Shown piece by piece: positions 1-9,765 of a stretch of 64,000 nt of DNA. Source of the DNA: Rhizobiales bacterium YIM 77505 (GTDB taxonomy: Bacteria > Pseudomonadota > Alphaproteobacteria > Rhizobiales > Beijerinckiaceae); NCBI GenBank assembly GCA_000745135.1, contig JQNH01000001.1:2961501-3025500 (forward strand), written 5' to 3'. The notes beneath the pieces were generated by a model. The model was not told the origin of the DNA. It searched no databases and worked only from the letters and a program-made list of their open reading frames with translations. Made by a program: the position numbers and the translations under genes. Each line of letters starts with the position of its first letter. The stretch's first letter is position 1.

Positions 1-691
1 CGCCATCATGTATTCGCACCGCCTCACGGTGCGTGGCAACATCTCCGACGGCGACCGCGACCGGGGCTTCCTGTTCAATTTCGCCAACGGCTCCCAGATC
101 ACCGACAACACGGTGATCGGTCGGCTCCAGCCCGCGGAGCGCTGGACCGCGCAAGCCCTCTCGGCAGGGGAGGCGCGGGAGCATGGCCTGCCGCTCGCCG
201 ACCAGGCGGCCGCTCCGATGGGGGCCGCCCGCATCGGCCCAGAGAAGTGCGTGTTCATCTACAACACCAACCAGAACCGCTTCCGGAACAACTGGTTCGA
301 GAGCTGCGAGATCGGGGTGCATTTCACCGCGGGCTCGGAGGGCAACGAAATCGTCGGCAATGCCTTCGTCCGCAATCGCAACCAGGTGAAATATGTCGGG
401 ACGCGGCACCTCGACTGGTCCAAGGGCGGCCGCGGCAACTATTGGAGCGACAATCCCGCCTTCGATCTCAACGGGGACGGCGTCGCGGACGCCGCCTACC
501 GTCCCAACGACCTCGTCGACCGGGTGCTGTGGACGGCGCCTCAGGCGAAGGTCCTCATGAACAGCCCGGCCATCCAGGTCATCCGCTGGGCGCAGGCCCA
601 ATTCCCCGCCATCCTTCCCGGCGGGGTGGTGGACAGCCATCCGCTGATGGCGCCGCCCACGCGTCCGAGGACGGCGGAGGCGCGGCCGTGA
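1..691 (+). CDS. nosD: NosD, periplasmic copper-processing protein (5' end cut by window)
   Basis: The reading frame is open from the first base, so the N-terminal half lies outside the window; about 229 residues are visible. NosD is a periplasmic right-handed beta-helix protein that works with the NosFY ABC transporter to mature the copper centres of nitrous-oxide reductase. The visible part has the repeated N-x-(I/V/F) turns of a beta-helix (for example NEIVGNAFVRNRNQVKYVG) and the NYWSDN stretch I associate with NosD C-termini. Its TGA overlaps the nosF GTG start by 3 nt, and the nosDFYLX order supports the call. Confidence 0.88.
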   Translation, partial: AIMYSHRLTVRGNISDGDRDRGFLFNFANGSQITDNTVIGRLQPAERWTAQALSAGEAREHGLPLADQAAAPMGAARIGPEKCVFIYNTNQNRFRNNWFESCEIGVHFTAGSEGNEIVGNAFVRNRNQVKYVGTRHLDWSKGGRGNYWSDNPAFDLNGDGVADAAYRPNDLVDRVLWTAPQAKVLMNSPAIQVIRWAQAQFPAILPGGVVDSHPLMAPPTRPRTAEARP

Positions 692-1608
692 CCGAGACCA
701 TCCGTCTTGAGCAGGTGGCGAAGCGCTACGGTCGGGTCGAGGCTGTGCGGGATGCCTCCTTCACGCTTCGCGCAGGCGAGACGATCGCCCTCGTCGGGCA
801 CAACGGGGCCGGCAAGACGACCCTGATGAAGCTGATGCTGGGCCTGATCCGCCCAACCGCCGGCCGCATCGAGGTGCTGGGGGATGATCCGTCGGCCGGG
901 GAGTTCGCCGGCCGCCGCGAGCTGGGCTACCTCCCTGAGAATGTCTCCTTCAACACGAGCCTCACCGGGCGCGAGACCCTTGCCTTCTACGCGCGCCTGA
1001 AGCGGCGCCCGGCGCGGGAGATCGGCGTCCTCCTGGAGAGGGTCGGCCTCGCTCACGCGGCCGACCGGCGCGTCTGCACCTATTCCAAGGGTATGCGCCA
1101 GCGTCTCGGGCTCGCCCAGGCGCTGCTTGGCGAGCCGCGCGCGCTCCTTCTCGACGAGCCGACCACCGGGCTCGATCCGGCCCTGCGCGCCGCCTTCTAC
1201 GACATCGTCGAGGAGCTGCGGGGGCGCGGCGCGACCGTGCTCCTGTCCTCGCACGCGCTCACGGAGCTCGAGGAGCGGGCCGGGCGCGTCATCATCATGA
1301 ACCAGGGCATCAAGGTTGCCGACGGCACCATCGACGAGCTGCGCCGGATCGCGCGCCTGCCCACCCGAATCCGCCTCAAGGTGTCGCAGAACGGCGTCGA
1401 CCGCCTGCCCGAATGGCTTCGGCCGGTGGGCTCTTGGCGCCGCACCAATGGGCGCCTGGTCGAGATCGACGCGCCGCCCGAGGGCAAGATCGAGATGCTG
1501 CGCCGCGCAACCGACCCGGCGGCCCCCGTGGAGGATCTCGACGTGGTGCCGCCGACCCTCGACGAGCTCTACGCGCACTTCCTCCGGACGCAGGAGGCGG
1601 CGCGATGA
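688..1608 (+). CDS. nosF: NosF, ABC transporter ATP-binding subunit
   Basis: A 306-residue ABC ATPase that should power NosY in copper-site assembly of nitrous-oxide reductase. Visible motifs are Walker A (GHNGAGKTT), the signature region YSKGMRQRLGLA, Walker B with D-loop (LLLDEPTTGLDP) and a switch histidine (SSHAL). I chose the GTG at 688 because it overlaps the nosD stop and puts the conserved strand IRLEQVAKRYG at the N-terminus. The stop overlaps the nosY ATG by 4 nt, indicating translational coupling. The last ~80 residues form a C-terminal regulatory extension, as is usual in this family. Confidence 0.93.
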   Translation: MTETIRLEQVAKRYGRVEAVRDASFTLRAGETIALVGHNGAGKTTLMKLMLGLIRPTAGRIEVLGDDPSAGEFAGRRELGYLPENVSFNTSLTGRETLAFYARLKRRPAREIGVLLERVGLAHAADRRVCTYSKGMRQRLGLAQALLGEPRALLLDEPTTGLDPALRAAFYDIVEELRGRGATVLLSSHALTELEERAGRVIIMNQGIKVADGTIDELRRIARLPTRIRLKVSQNGVDRLPEWLRPVGSWRRTNGRLVEIDAPPEGKIEMLRRATDPAAPVEDLDVVPPTLDELYAHFLRTQEAAR

Positions 1609-2435
1609 GGAACGTGCTGATCGTCGCCCGCAAGGAGGTCCAGGAGGGCCTTCGCAACCGCTGGGTGCTCGCGACGACCCTGCTCTTGGCCACGCTGGCG
1701 CTCACCTTGACCTTCCTCGGCAGCGCCCCGACCGGGAGTGTCGGCGTACGCGCCCTTGACGTCGTCATCGTGAGCCTGTCGAGCCTCACCATCTTCCTCC
1801 TGCCGCTGATTGCGCTCCTCATCTCCCACGACGCCATCGTGGGCGAGATGGAGCGCGGCACCATGCTGCTGCTCTTGAGCTATCCCGTGGCCCGCTGGCA
1901 GGTGCTGCTCGGCAAGTTCATCGGCCACTTGGCGATTCTGGCCTTCGCAACGCTCCTCGGCTATGGCGCGGCCGCCGCCGCGCTCGCTGCCACCGGCGCC
2001 GCCATCGAGCCACAAAGCTGGGCCGCCTTCGCGGCCATGGTCGGCTCCTCGGTGCTGCTCGGCGCCGCCTTCATCGCCATCGGCTATCTCGTCAGCGCGC
2101 TCGTGCGGGACCGTGGCACCGCCGGGGGCATCGCCATCGGCATCTGGCTCCTGTTCGTGCTGATCTACGACATGGCCTTTCTGGGCCTGCTCGTCCTCGA
2201 CCAAGGACAGATCGTCTCGGGCGCGGTGCTCAATGCCCTGCTTCTCCTCAACCCGACCGACGCATACCGGCTGTTCAACCTGGCCGGTTTTGCCAATGTC
2301 AGCTCCTTCTCGGGGATGGCGGGTCTCGCCGACAGCGCGAGCTTGAGCCCGGCCGCGCTTCTCCTCGCCCTCGCCCTCTGGGCGCTCCTGCCCCTCGGCC
2401 TCGCCGCCCTCGCGTTTTCCAGGAGAGAATTATGA
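1605..2435 (+). CDS. nosY: NosY, ABC transporter permease
   Basis: A 276-residue integral membrane protein with about six hydrophobic segments, beginning with a short cytoplasmic MRNVLIVARKEVQEGLRNRW leader typical of ABC-2/NosY permeases. It would form the membrane half of the NosFY transporter feeding NosD. It overlaps nosF upstream and nosL downstream by 4 nt each, so the whole group is one operon. The short GEMERGTMLLLLSYP segment is characteristic of NosY. Confidence 0.92.
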   Translation: MRNVLIVARKEVQEGLRNRWVLATTLLLATLALTLTFLGSAPTGSVGVRALDVVIVSLSSLTIFLLPLIALLISHDAIVGEMERGTMLLLLSYPVARWQVLLGKFIGHLAILAFATLLGYGAAAAALAATGAAIEPQSWAAFAAMVGSSVLLGAAFIAIGYLVSALVRDRGTAGGIAIGIWLLFVLIYDMAFLGLLVLDQGQIVSGAVLNALLLLNPTDAYRLFNLAGFANVSSFSGMAGLADSASLSPAALLLALALWALLPLGLAALAFSRREL

Positions 2436-3025
2436 AGAGAGCCGCCCTCGTCCTGTTGGCCGGCCTTGGCTTCGGCGTGGCGCTCGCCGGCTGCAACGAC
2501 ACCCGGACGGCGGACGCGCCGCCGCCCCATCCGCTCACGGCGGAGGCCATCGGCAATTATTGCGGCATGAACGTCCTCGAGCATCCGGGACCCAAAGGCC
2601 AGATCATCCTGGCGAGCCGGATCGAGCCGGTGTGGTTCTCCTCGGCGCGGGATGCCTTCGCCTTCGCCATGCTGCCCGAGGAGCCCAAGGATATCCGCGC
2701 CATCTACGTCTCGGACATGGCCAAGGCGCCGGCCTGGGAGACGCCCGGCGCCGCCAATTGGGTGGACGCCAAGAAGGCCTTCTTCGTGATCGGCAGCAGC
2801 AGGAAGGGCGGCATGGGCGCCGACGAGACGGTGCCCTTCTCGGAACGAGCCGCTGCCGAGCGCTTCGCCGCAGAGAACGGAGGCAAGGTGGTCGCCTTCG
2901 GGGAGGTGCCCCGCGACTACGTGCTGGGCGGCAGCGCCGCCACCACGAGCTCGATCGACCCTGTGCCGGCGCAGGACATCGACCACGCTCCTCCTCAAGG
3001 CTCCAAGGGAAGGCACGCTCACTAG
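2432..3025 (+). CDS. nosL: NosL, copper-binding lipoprotein
   Basis: A 197-residue outer-membrane-type lipoprotein. The signal peptide ends in a lipobox (LAGC, Cys near residue 20), followed by the conserved CGMNVLEHPGPKGQI block, in which the CGM motif is the expected Cu(I) site. NosL delivers copper for NosZ maturation. The start overlaps the nosY stop. The C-terminus is a short charged tail. Confidence 0.92.
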   Translation: MKRAALVLLAGLGFGVALAGCNDTRTADAPPPHPLTAEAIGNYCGMNVLEHPGPKGQIILASRIEPVWFSSARDAFAFAMLPEEPKDIRAIYVSDMAKAPAWETPGAANWVDAKKAFFVIGSSRKGGMGADETVPFSERAAAERFAAENGGKVVAFGEVPRDYVLGGSAATTSSIDPVPAQDIDHAPPQGSKGRHAH

Positions 3026-3036
3026 AGGTCTGCACC

Positions 3037-4044
3037 ATGGCCCTTTGCCTCACGCGTCGGCGCGTCATCAGCATCGCGGCTGCAGCGGCGGGCTTGGGCC
3101 TCGTTCCGCCCGCAGGAGCGGCCGTCACGGGGACGGCCCTGGTCACCTGGCACGGGGAGGCCATGGGCGCCCTTGCCACCTTGCAGCTTCACCACGCCGA
3201 TCGCGCGGCTGCCGAACGGCTCATTGCGCGGGCGGTCGCCGAAGTGCGCCGGCTCGAGCGGATCTTCAGCCTGTATCGCGACGACTCCTCCCTCGTCGCG
3301 CTCAACCAACGCGGCGTCCTGCTCGCGCCGCCCGAGGATCTCGTGATCCTGCTCGGCGAGTGCCGGAGCATCGCCAAGCTGACCAGGGGAGCCTTCGATC
3401 CGACCGTCCAGGCCCTATGGTCGCTTTACCACGAGCATTTCTCGACGCCGGGGCACGACCCTGCCGGCCCTTCCGCGGCGGCCCGCGAGGCGGCCCTCGG
3501 CAAGGTCGGTTTCCAGGATGTCACCTTCGACCGAGACCGGATCGTGCTTGGCCGTCGGGGCATGACGCTGACGCTCAACGGCATCGCGCAGGGCTATGCG
3601 ACGGACCGGATCGTCGCCCTGTTGCGCGCCGAAGGCATCGCCCACAGCCTCGTCGACATGGGCGAGACCCGCGCCCTCGACGACCGGCCGGACGGCCGCC
3701 CGTGGCGGATCGGGATCGCGGATCCGGACGCCCCTGAGCGGGCGGCCGAGCATCTTCAGATCATCGACAAGGCGGTGGCGACCTCGAGCGCTTCCGGCTT
3801 CCGTTTCGACCCGGAGGGCCGCTTCAACCATCTGTTCGACCCCAAGGGGGGTCGTTCGGCAAGCCTCTACCGGAGCGTCACGGTGGTCGCTCCGACAGCG
3901 ACGGTCGCCGACGGCCTCTCGACGGCCTTCAGCCTGATGGAACCAGATGCAATCGCGCGCGCCCTGCTGGCCCTTCCGGATGTGGAGGTGCGGCTGATGC
4001 TGAACAGCGGCGAGCGCCGATGGCTGTCCGCACCGCCCCTTTGA
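3037..4044 (+). CDS. nosX: NosX, FAD:protein FMN transferase (ApbE family)
   Basis: A 335-residue ApbE-type flavin transferase. In nos clusters it attaches FMN to the membrane protein NosR, which supplies electrons to N2O reductase. The N-terminus has a twin-arginine-like signal (LTRRRVISIAAAAAG). ApbE features are visible: a GEAMGA substrate strand, LTRGAFDPTVQ, LNGIAQGYATD and VDMGETRALD. The last usually reads DxGGxxxA, so the Gly-Gly is replaced by Gly-Glu here, as is common in NosX. It starts 12 nt after nosL and is probably the last gene of the operon. Confidence 0.88.
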   Translation: MALCLTRRRVISIAAAAAGLGLVPPAGAAVTGTALVTWHGEAMGALATLQLHHADRAAAERLIARAVAEVRRLERIFSLYRDDSSLVALNQRGVLLAPPEDLVILLGECRSIAKLTRGAFDPTVQALWSLYHEHFSTPGHDPAGPSAAAREAALGKVGFQDVTFDRDRIVLGRRGMTLTLNGIAQGYATDRIVALLRAEGIAHSLVDMGETRALDDRPDGRPWRIGIADPDAPERAAEHLQIIDKAVATSSASGFRFDPEGRFNHLFDPKGGRSASLYRSVTVVAPTATVADGLSTAFSLMEPDAIARALLALPDVEVRLMLNSGERRWLSAPPL

Positions 4045-4136
4045 CGGTCATGAGCGTCGGCGTGGCCGGCCTTGGGCTGGACAGTCGGAACTAACGGGCC
4101 CGGAAATGTCTTAAGTGGCGCGAGGAGGGTCCTACG

Positions 4137-4832
4137 ATGCGCCTTTGCACCACCACCGTGCTTGTCGCCATTCTCGCCATCTCGCCCGCCCTCGCCCAGC
4201 AGGCTCCGGTCACCGCCCCCAAAGCCGATACGCAGGGCACGAGCGCACCCCCCGCGGATCCGTTCAAGAACGCCGGTCGCCCTGAAAGCAACGCCGGCCA
4301 TGTGCAGCAGCCTGGCGGCGGCGGATCGGTGCAGCCCCTGCCGGCAGAGCTGCGGTCGGCGGCGGAAGCCCTTTCGCGGGTCACCCTGACCGCGCAGCAA
4401 TACGGCAACCTCGCCTCGATGCGTCACACGTCGGGTGCGGTGCACGAGCTCGGGGACCGCATGGTCGCCACCAATAGCCGCATCAACAAGGCTCTGGCCG
4501 AGGCGCTGCCCGAGCTTCGGGACGCCGAGCAGATGACGTCCGCGGAGCGGTCGCAATTCGACGCACTCGCGCGCCATTCGAACGAGAATGATTTCGCAGC
4601 GAGCATCGCGCAGTGGGTCGCCGAGCGGTATCCGCAGGTGATCGCCACGCTGGAGCGGCTCGGCCGCAGCCCGGGCCTCGGCGAGGTCGCCGCCGCCAGC
4701 ATCCCCGAGATGAAGGGGCAGCTCGCCGATGCGCAGCGGATCTTGCAGAGCGCGAGCGCAAGCCAAACCGGCCAGCAGCCGAGCGGGACCGGCAGCGTCG
4801 GCTCACGGAACCCGGGCCAGAAGTCCGACTGA
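4137..4832 (+). CDS. DUF4142-type secreted protein
   Basis: A 231-residue protein with a clear signal peptide (MRLCTTTVLVAILAISPALAQ), a low-complexity Pro/Gly/Ser spacer to about residue 65, and then a helical domain. The region YGNLASMRHTSGAVHELGDRM resembles the ferritin-like DUF4142 family, although the usual metal-binding His pattern is only partly present. The C-terminal tail is Gln/Ser/Gly rich. It lies 92 nt after nosX and 35 nt before a cytochrome c gene, so it may be cotranscribed with the latter. Function is unknown. Confidence 0.6.
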   Translation: MRLCTTTVLVAILAISPALAQQAPVTAPKADTQGTSAPPADPFKNAGRPESNAGHVQQPGGGGSVQPLPAELRSAAEALSRVTLTAQQYGNLASMRHTSGAVHELGDRMVATNSRINKALAEALPELRDAEQMTSAERSQFDALARHSNENDFAASIAQWVAERYPQVIATLERLGRSPGLGEVAAASIPEMKGQLADAQRILQSASASQTGQQPSGTGSVGSRNPGQKSD

Positions 4833-4867
4833 GTCACCATGCCTTGTTCAGGAAGGGAGACGCCCTC

Positions 4868-5302
4868 ATGCGCCTGCTTGCCATCGCCGCGGCCGTCCTC
4901 GCCGCCTCCTCCGCTTATGCCCAGGATGCGGCGAATGGGGAGAAGGTCTTTGCGCAGTGTCGGGCCTGTCATCAGATTGGCGAGAGCGCCAAGAACGCGG
5001 TCGGGCCACATCTGAACGGGCTGTTCGGGCGCAAGGCCGGCACGGTCGAGGGCTACAGCTATTCGGCGGCCAACAAGAACTCCGGCATCACCTGGGACGA
5101 GGCCACCTTCACCGACTACATCAAGGACCCCAAGGCCAAGATCCCCGGCACCAAGATGGTCTATGCCGGCCTCAAAGACGAGCAGCGCATCAAAGACCTC
5201 ATCGCCTTCCTCAAACAATTCGATACCAGCGGAAAGAAGACGTCGGCGCTCGCGCCCGCCCTGCGGCTCAGCGGACTTGGACCCGTTTCCCTCGCGCATT
5301 GA
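4868..5302 (+). CDS. Class I cytochrome c (c2/c550-like)
   Basis: A 144-residue periplasmic monohaem cytochrome. It has a signal peptide ending AYAQ, the haem attachment motif CRACH at about residues 37-41, a GPHLNGLFGRKAG segment, and the Met-ligand region PGTKMVYAG followed by the C-terminal helix RIKDLIAFLKQF. The ATG at 4868 follows an AGGGAGA ribosome site. About 20 residues extend past the normal end of the fold. Beside the nos genes it is a plausible electron donor, but that is inference. Confidence 0.85.
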   Translation: MRLLAIAAAVLAASSAYAQDAANGEKVFAQCRACHQIGESAKNAVGPHLNGLFGRKAGTVEGYSYSAANKNSGITWDEATFTDYIKDPKAKIPGTKMVYAGLKDEQRIKDLIAFLKQFDTSGKKTSALAPALRLSGLGPVSLAH

Positions 5303-5666
5303 GCGCGCCTTCAGGCGAGGATCGGCGCCGCTCCCGTGGGATGCCGCCGTCCTTGCTTCCGGAGCTGGCCCGTGTGGAAGGGCCGGGACTCTTTGGGTGC
5401 CGAGGGCGAACTGCACAGGCATGTTCCCTTCAAACACCGGATGCGTGGAAGAGCAATTCAAGTATTTTCGGGTAAGACGCAAGAGAAGGTGAGAACACCC
5501 GACGGACAAACACCGCTCGACCGATTCCCCCTGCCTTGACCCCCCTCCTGAAGAAAGTGCGGATGATCCACGGCATTTCTGCCGAGCTTGACAGCTGTGC
5601 CGTTCTGCTGCCCTGTCCCGCCTCGAAAGAACATGGACCCGCGACGGGAATCTGGGCCGAAGGATC
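5303..5666. other. Intergenic region, 364 nt, no gene seen
   Basis: No convincing reading frame is present. A perfect -35 hexamer TTGACA occurs at 5589-5594 on the plus strand but lacks a good -10 at normal spacing, so I do not call a promoter. The segment separates the cytochrome gene from the histidine kinase gene and is somewhat richer in A/T near 5450-5500 than its surroundings. Confidence 0.5.
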
Positions 5667-8201
5667 GTGACCGAGTCCACGTCAGGAACACGCATCGCAG
5701 CGTCCGACGCGCGCCAGCCCACCTTGGTCCATGCGCTCCGGCTGTTGATCGTGGCGTCGATCGTCGTGCCGATGGTGCTGCTGGCGGCGGTAGCGGCTCA
5801 GGACTGGCGTCAGCTCCACGCGGCCGCCGAGCAGCGCGCGCAGAGAACGGCGATTGTTCTGCGCGAACATGCGCTGAAGGTCTTCGAGACCCACGAGCTC
5901 ATCCTCGACCGGATGGAGGAGCGTACGCGCGGCATGACCTGGGAGGACATCGACCGGTCCGAGGAGTTGCACCGCGACCTGAAGCGCATGGCGATGGGCT
6001 ATGACCATCTCAGTTCGCTGTTGTTCGTCCGCCCGGACGGAAGGCTCTCCAACAACACGCGCCAGTTTCCCCTCCGTACACCGGTCAACAACGCAGACCG
6101 GGGCTACTTCCGGGTCCCTCAGTCGGATCCGAATGTGGGCACCTATATCGACGAGCCCGTGAGGGGACGGGTCAGCGGCGAACCGATCATCAATGTGAGC
6201 CGCCGGCGGCCAAGCGCGTCGGGCGAGTTCGACGGCGTCATCGCCATCGCGGTCTTTCTCGAGTACTTCAACCGTTTTTACCGCACGCTGCACCCGCAGG
6301 GCATGGATTCGGTGACGCTTGCCCGCGCCGACGGCACGGTTCTGGTCCGGGAGCCGCCGATCACGACAGGCGTGGAGCGGCTGACGCCGCAAAGCGGGCT
6401 GATGCGCGGAATCGCTGTCGCGAGCACGGGTTTCTACGAGACGGTGTCCGAGTTGGACCAGGTGCGGCGGCTGCATGCCTACGAGAAGGTCGGCCCTTAT
6501 CCGCTCTATGTGAGCTACGGCGTGAACCTCTCCGCGTTGCGCCGCGATTGGCTTCGCAACGTCGTCATCTACGGCCTCTTCGCCTCGCTGGCCTCGGTGG
6601 GGCTTGCCGTGGTCACGAGCATTGCCTTGCGCCAAGCCCTTCGCGAGCAATCGGCCGTCAGGCGCTGGCGCTCTGAGGCCCTCGAGCGCGAGCGCGCCGA
6701 GCATCTCTACAGAACCCTCTACAACAAGGCTCCCATCCCCCAGCAGTCGCTTGATGCCGAGGGTAGACTCCTCAATGTGAGCGACACGTGGCTGGAGCTT
6801 GTCGGATACGAGCGGGAGGCGGTGATCGGGCGACCCTTGCGCGACTTCCTCCCGAAGGACCAGCAGGCCCTCTTCGAAGATGCTCGCGCTCGGTTGATGG
6901 CCACCGGCGCCGTCCGCGACGTGCCGTTCGAGATCCAGCGTGCCTCAGGCGAGAGGATCCCGGTCCTGTGGTCCGGCCGGGTCGAGCGCGACGATGAAGG
7001 CCGGTTTGTGAAGACGTTCGGCGCCCTCGTCGATGTGACCGAGCGCAGGAAGGCCGAACTGGCGCTGGCGCAGCTTCAGAAGATGGAGGCGATCGGGCAG
7101 CTCGTGGCCGGCGTCAGCCACGATTTCAACAATCTTCTCCAGGCCCTCTCCGGATGCCTCCAGATGATCGACCGGCGGGTGTCCGAGCCGAAACTCAAGA
7201 CGATCCTCGAGGCAGGGCAGCAGGCGATCGACCGAGGCGCGAAGCTCACGCAGCAGCTCATGGGCTTCGCGCGCAAGGAGGCGCTGCGGCCTGAGCCGGT
7301 CGATGTGCCGGATCAAGTCCTCGGCATGTCTGAGCTTCTCGCCCGAGCCCTTCGCGAGAACATCAGGCTCGACGTCAAGTTCGAGCGCGACCTCTGGCCT
7401 GCTCTCGTCGATCCGACACAGTTCGAGGTGGCTGTCCTCAACCTGGCCGCCAACGCGCGGGATGCCATGCCCAACGGCGGCGTTCTCCGGATCAGGGGTG
7501 AGAACGTCACCTTCGCCGAAGGCGAGCGCACGGACGGCCTTCAGGGAGACTTCGTTCGCGTCACCGTCGCAGACACCGGCTCCGGAATGCCTCCGGAGGT
7601 GCTGGCGAGGGCCTTCGACCCGTTCTTCACGACCAAGGAGGTGGGCAAGGGCACCGGCCTCGGGCTCAGCCAGGTCTACGGGTTTGCACGGCAATCCGGC
7701 GGGGCGGTGGAGGTCGAAAGCACGCCGGGCCAGGGGACCCATGTCCACCTCCTGCTCCCACGCTCGGAACGCGTGCCGAGCGCTCAACGGTGGACATCCC
7801 GCACCCATGGTGCGGTGGAGGGTCTGAAAATTCTGCTGGTGGAAGACGATCCGGTGGTGAGCACGATGGTCGGCGCCGCCCTGGAAGACCTCGGTTGCGA
7901 GGTCATGCGCGCCGTCACCGGCGAAGAGGCGCTGCACGTTCTTCAGGACGAGGTCGAGATCGACCTGCTCTTCACCGACATCGTCATGCCTGGGCAGCTC
8001 AGCGGCGTTGAACTGGCGAAGCAGGCACGCGCGATCCGTCCTGACCTCGCCGTGATCCTGACCACCGGTTACAGCGAGGGCGTCGCCCGCCTCGAAGGCA
8101 CGCGGGTTCTGGCCAAGCCCTACCGCATGGAGGCCCTCGCGCAAGCACTGGCCGCTGAGACCGAAGGCCAGCGAGCGAGCCGGGCGACGGCAAGCGAATA
8201 G
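5667..8201 (+). CDS. Hybrid sensor histidine kinase with C-terminal receiver
   Basis: An 844-residue membrane sensor. In order: a transmembrane helix (about 25-47), a periplasmic dCACHE-like region (about 48-285), a second helix (about 290-315), a PAS domain (about 350-465), a dimerisation/phosphoacceptor helix with [17 protein letters not shown] (H at about 487), HATPase motifs [18 protein letters not shown] and GTGLGLS, and a receiver domain from about 723 with acidic pocket VEDDP, phosphorylatable Asp in LFTDIVMPG and Lys in LAKPY. The start is a GTG. The HDFNNLL motif places it in the class common in Rhizobiales. No cognate regulator lies beside it and the signal is unknown. Confidence 0.9.
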   Translation: MTESTSGTRIAASDARQPTLVHALRLLIVASIVVPMVLLAAVAAQDWRQLHAAAEQRAQRTAIVLREHALKVFETHELILDRMEERTRGMTWEDIDRSEELHRDLKRMAMGYDHLSSLLFVRPDGRLSNNTRQFPLRTPVNNADRGYFRVPQSDPNVGTYIDEPVRGRVSGEPIINVSRRRPSASGEFDGVIAIAVFLEYFNRFYRTLHPQGMDSVTLARADGTVLVREPPITTGVERLTPQSGLMRGIAVASTGFYETVSELDQVRRLHAYEKVGPYPLYVSYGVNLSALRRDWLRNVVIYGLFASLASVGLAVVTSIALRQALREQSAVRRWRSEALERERAEHLYRTLYNKAPIPQQSLDAEGRLLNVSDTWLELVGYEREAVIGRPLRDFLPKDQQALFEDARARLMATGAVRDVPFEIQRASGERIPVLWSGRVERDDEGRFVKTFGALVDVTERRKAELALAQLQKMEAIGQLVAGVSHDFNNLLQALSGCLQMIDRRVSEPKLKTILEAGQQAIDRGAKLTQQLMGFARKEALRPEPVDVPDQVLGMSELLARALRENIRLDVKFERDLWPALVDPTQFEVAVLNLAANARDAMPNGGVLRIRGENVTFAEGERTDGLQGDFVRVTVADTGSGMPPEVLARAFDPFFTTKEVGKGTGLGLSQVYGFARQSGGAVEVESTPGQGTHVHLLLPRSERVPSAQRWTSRTHGAVEGLKILLVEDDPVVSTMVGAALEDLGCEVMRAVTGEEALHVLQDEVEIDLLFTDIVMPGQLSGVELAKQARAIRPDLAVILTTGYSEGVARLEGTRVLAKPYRMEALAQALAAETEGQRASRATASE

Positions 8202-8329
8202 CGGCAGGATGATCAAGAGGGCGCCCCGATTCCAAGGGCAGGGTCGCTCGCCAGCCCTCACGCTTGTCTGCCAGCTGCGGCTGTGATCGCATTCCGTCTG
8301 GCGGATGCAGCTTTGAAAGGGCCCGGTCC

Positions 8330-9691
8330 ATGAACCTTCACAAAATGCTTTTGGAGCGCGAGGCCCAGGGCCGGCCGGTGACAGTGGGACTCGTCGGCGC
8401 CGGCAAGTTCGGCACCATGTTCCTCGCCCAGGCGCGTACGACCGCTGGCATGCATGTGGCGGCGGTCGCCGACCTCAACATCCCTCGCGCCCGGTCGCAG
8501 CTCAAGATGGCGAGCTGGCCGGGCGAGCAGGCGACCGCCCTCTCCCTCGACGATGCCGTGCGGAGCGGCCGCACCTTTCTGACCGACGATGCCGAGGCGA
8601 TGATCGCCCATCCGGCTGTCGAGGTCATCGTCGAGGCGACGGGCGACCCTAAGACCGGGATCGGCCTTTGCCTTGCAGCGATCCGCAACGGCAAGCACAT
8701 CGTGATGGTGAATGTGGAGGCGGACGCCCTCGCCGGACCGCTCCTGGCCCAAAGGGCGCGGGAGGCGGGGGTGGTTTATTCCCTCGCCTGGGGCGATCAG
8801 CCGGCCCTCGTGTGCGAGCATGTCGACTGGGCGCGGGCCTGCGGTTTTCGCATCGTCGCGGCGGGCAAGGGCACGCGCTATCACCCGACCTACCACCGAT
8901 CGACCCCGGACACGGTCTGGGACATCCTCTCCCAGTACATGCACATCAAGGAGGAGGACCGCGGCTCGATCAACCCGAAGATGTTCAACTCCTTTGTCGA
9001 TGGCACCAAGTCCGGCATCGAGATGACGGCGATCTGCAACGCCACCGGTCTTGAATCGCAAGCGGACGGCTTGGGCTTCCCGCCTGCAAGCCGCTTCGAG
9101 CTTGCCGAGGTGTGCAAGCCCAGGAGCGCCGGCGGCACCCTCGAGAGGGCGGGTGTCACCGAGGTCGTGTCCTCGCTCAATCGCGACGGGGCCGACGTGC
9201 CGCACAACTTGGTGATGGGCACCTATGTCGTCTTCGAGGCGGCGGAAGACAACGATTACAGCCGCCGCTGCTTTCGGGAGTACTCCATGCTGCCGGACAG
9301 GACCGGGCGCTATGCCGCCCTCTACCGGCCCATCCACATGATCGGCCTGGAGCTTGGGATTTCGGTCGCCAGCGCGGCGCTGCGCCGGGAGCCGACCGGC
9401 GCGCCGATCTGCTTCAAGTCAGACGTGGTTGCGACCGCCAAGCGCCGCTTGCAGGCCGGGGAGATCCTGGACGGTGAGGGCGGCTTCTGCGTCTGGGGCA
9501 AGCAGACGCCCGCGCAAGCCTCGCTGGAGCAGGGCTACCTGCCGCTTGGCATCGCCCACCAAGTCAAGCTCAAGCGCGATGTGGAGGAGGGCGAGCGGCT
9601 GAGATGGAGCGATGTCGAGATCGACGAGAGCGACCTTGCTGTCAGGACCCGGCGCGAGATGGAGGCCGCCTTCGCACGGCCAAACGGCTGA
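8330..9691 (+). CDS. SAF-domain NAD(P)-dependent dehydrogenase, homoserine-dehydrogenase-like
   Basis: A 453-residue protein. The N-terminal Rossmann fold carries GLVGAGKFGTMF (residues about 19-30). A homoserine-dehydrogenase-like middle contains EATGDPKTG and YSLAWGDQPAL. The C-terminus is a SAF-like domain (about 355-440: DVVATAKRRLQAGEILDGEGG and LKRDVEEGERL). Members of this SAF family are usually annotated only as NAD(P)-dependent oxidoreductases acting on polyols or sugar acids. The start at 8330 is the first Met giving a normal N-terminus. It stands alone between unrelated genes, so the substrate cannot be inferred. Confidence 0.75.
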   Translation: MNLHKMLLEREAQGRPVTVGLVGAGKFGTMFLAQARTTAGMHVAAVADLNIPRARSQLKMASWPGEQATALSLDDAVRSGRTFLTDDAEAMIAHPAVEVIVEATGDPKTGIGLCLAAIRNGKHIVMVNVEADALAGPLLAQRAREAGVVYSLAWGDQPALVCEHVDWARACGFRIVAAGKGTRYHPTYHRSTPDTVWDILSQYMHIKEEDRGSINPKMFNSFVDGTKSGIEMTAICNATGLESQADGLGFPPASRFELAEVCKPRSAGGTLERAGVTEVVSSLNRDGADVPHNLVMGTYVVFEAAEDNDYSRRCFREYSMLPDRTGRYAALYRPIHMIGLELGISVASAALRREPTGAPICFKSDVVATAKRRLQAGEILDGEGGFCVWGKQTPAQASLEQGYLPLGIAHQVKLKRDVEEGERLRWSDVEIDESDLAVRTRREMEAAFARPNG

Positions 9692-9765
9692 CGCCTCGGC
9701 CAACCCATCGGCACCGCCAAGAAGGACCGGTGGGCGCGCGGCCCAGCCGGGCCAAGGCGGCGGGT

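Noticed and set aside
5589-5620. Promoter from TTGACA ahead of the histidine kinase gene
   Set aside because: No acceptable -10 hexamer at 16-18 nt spacing.
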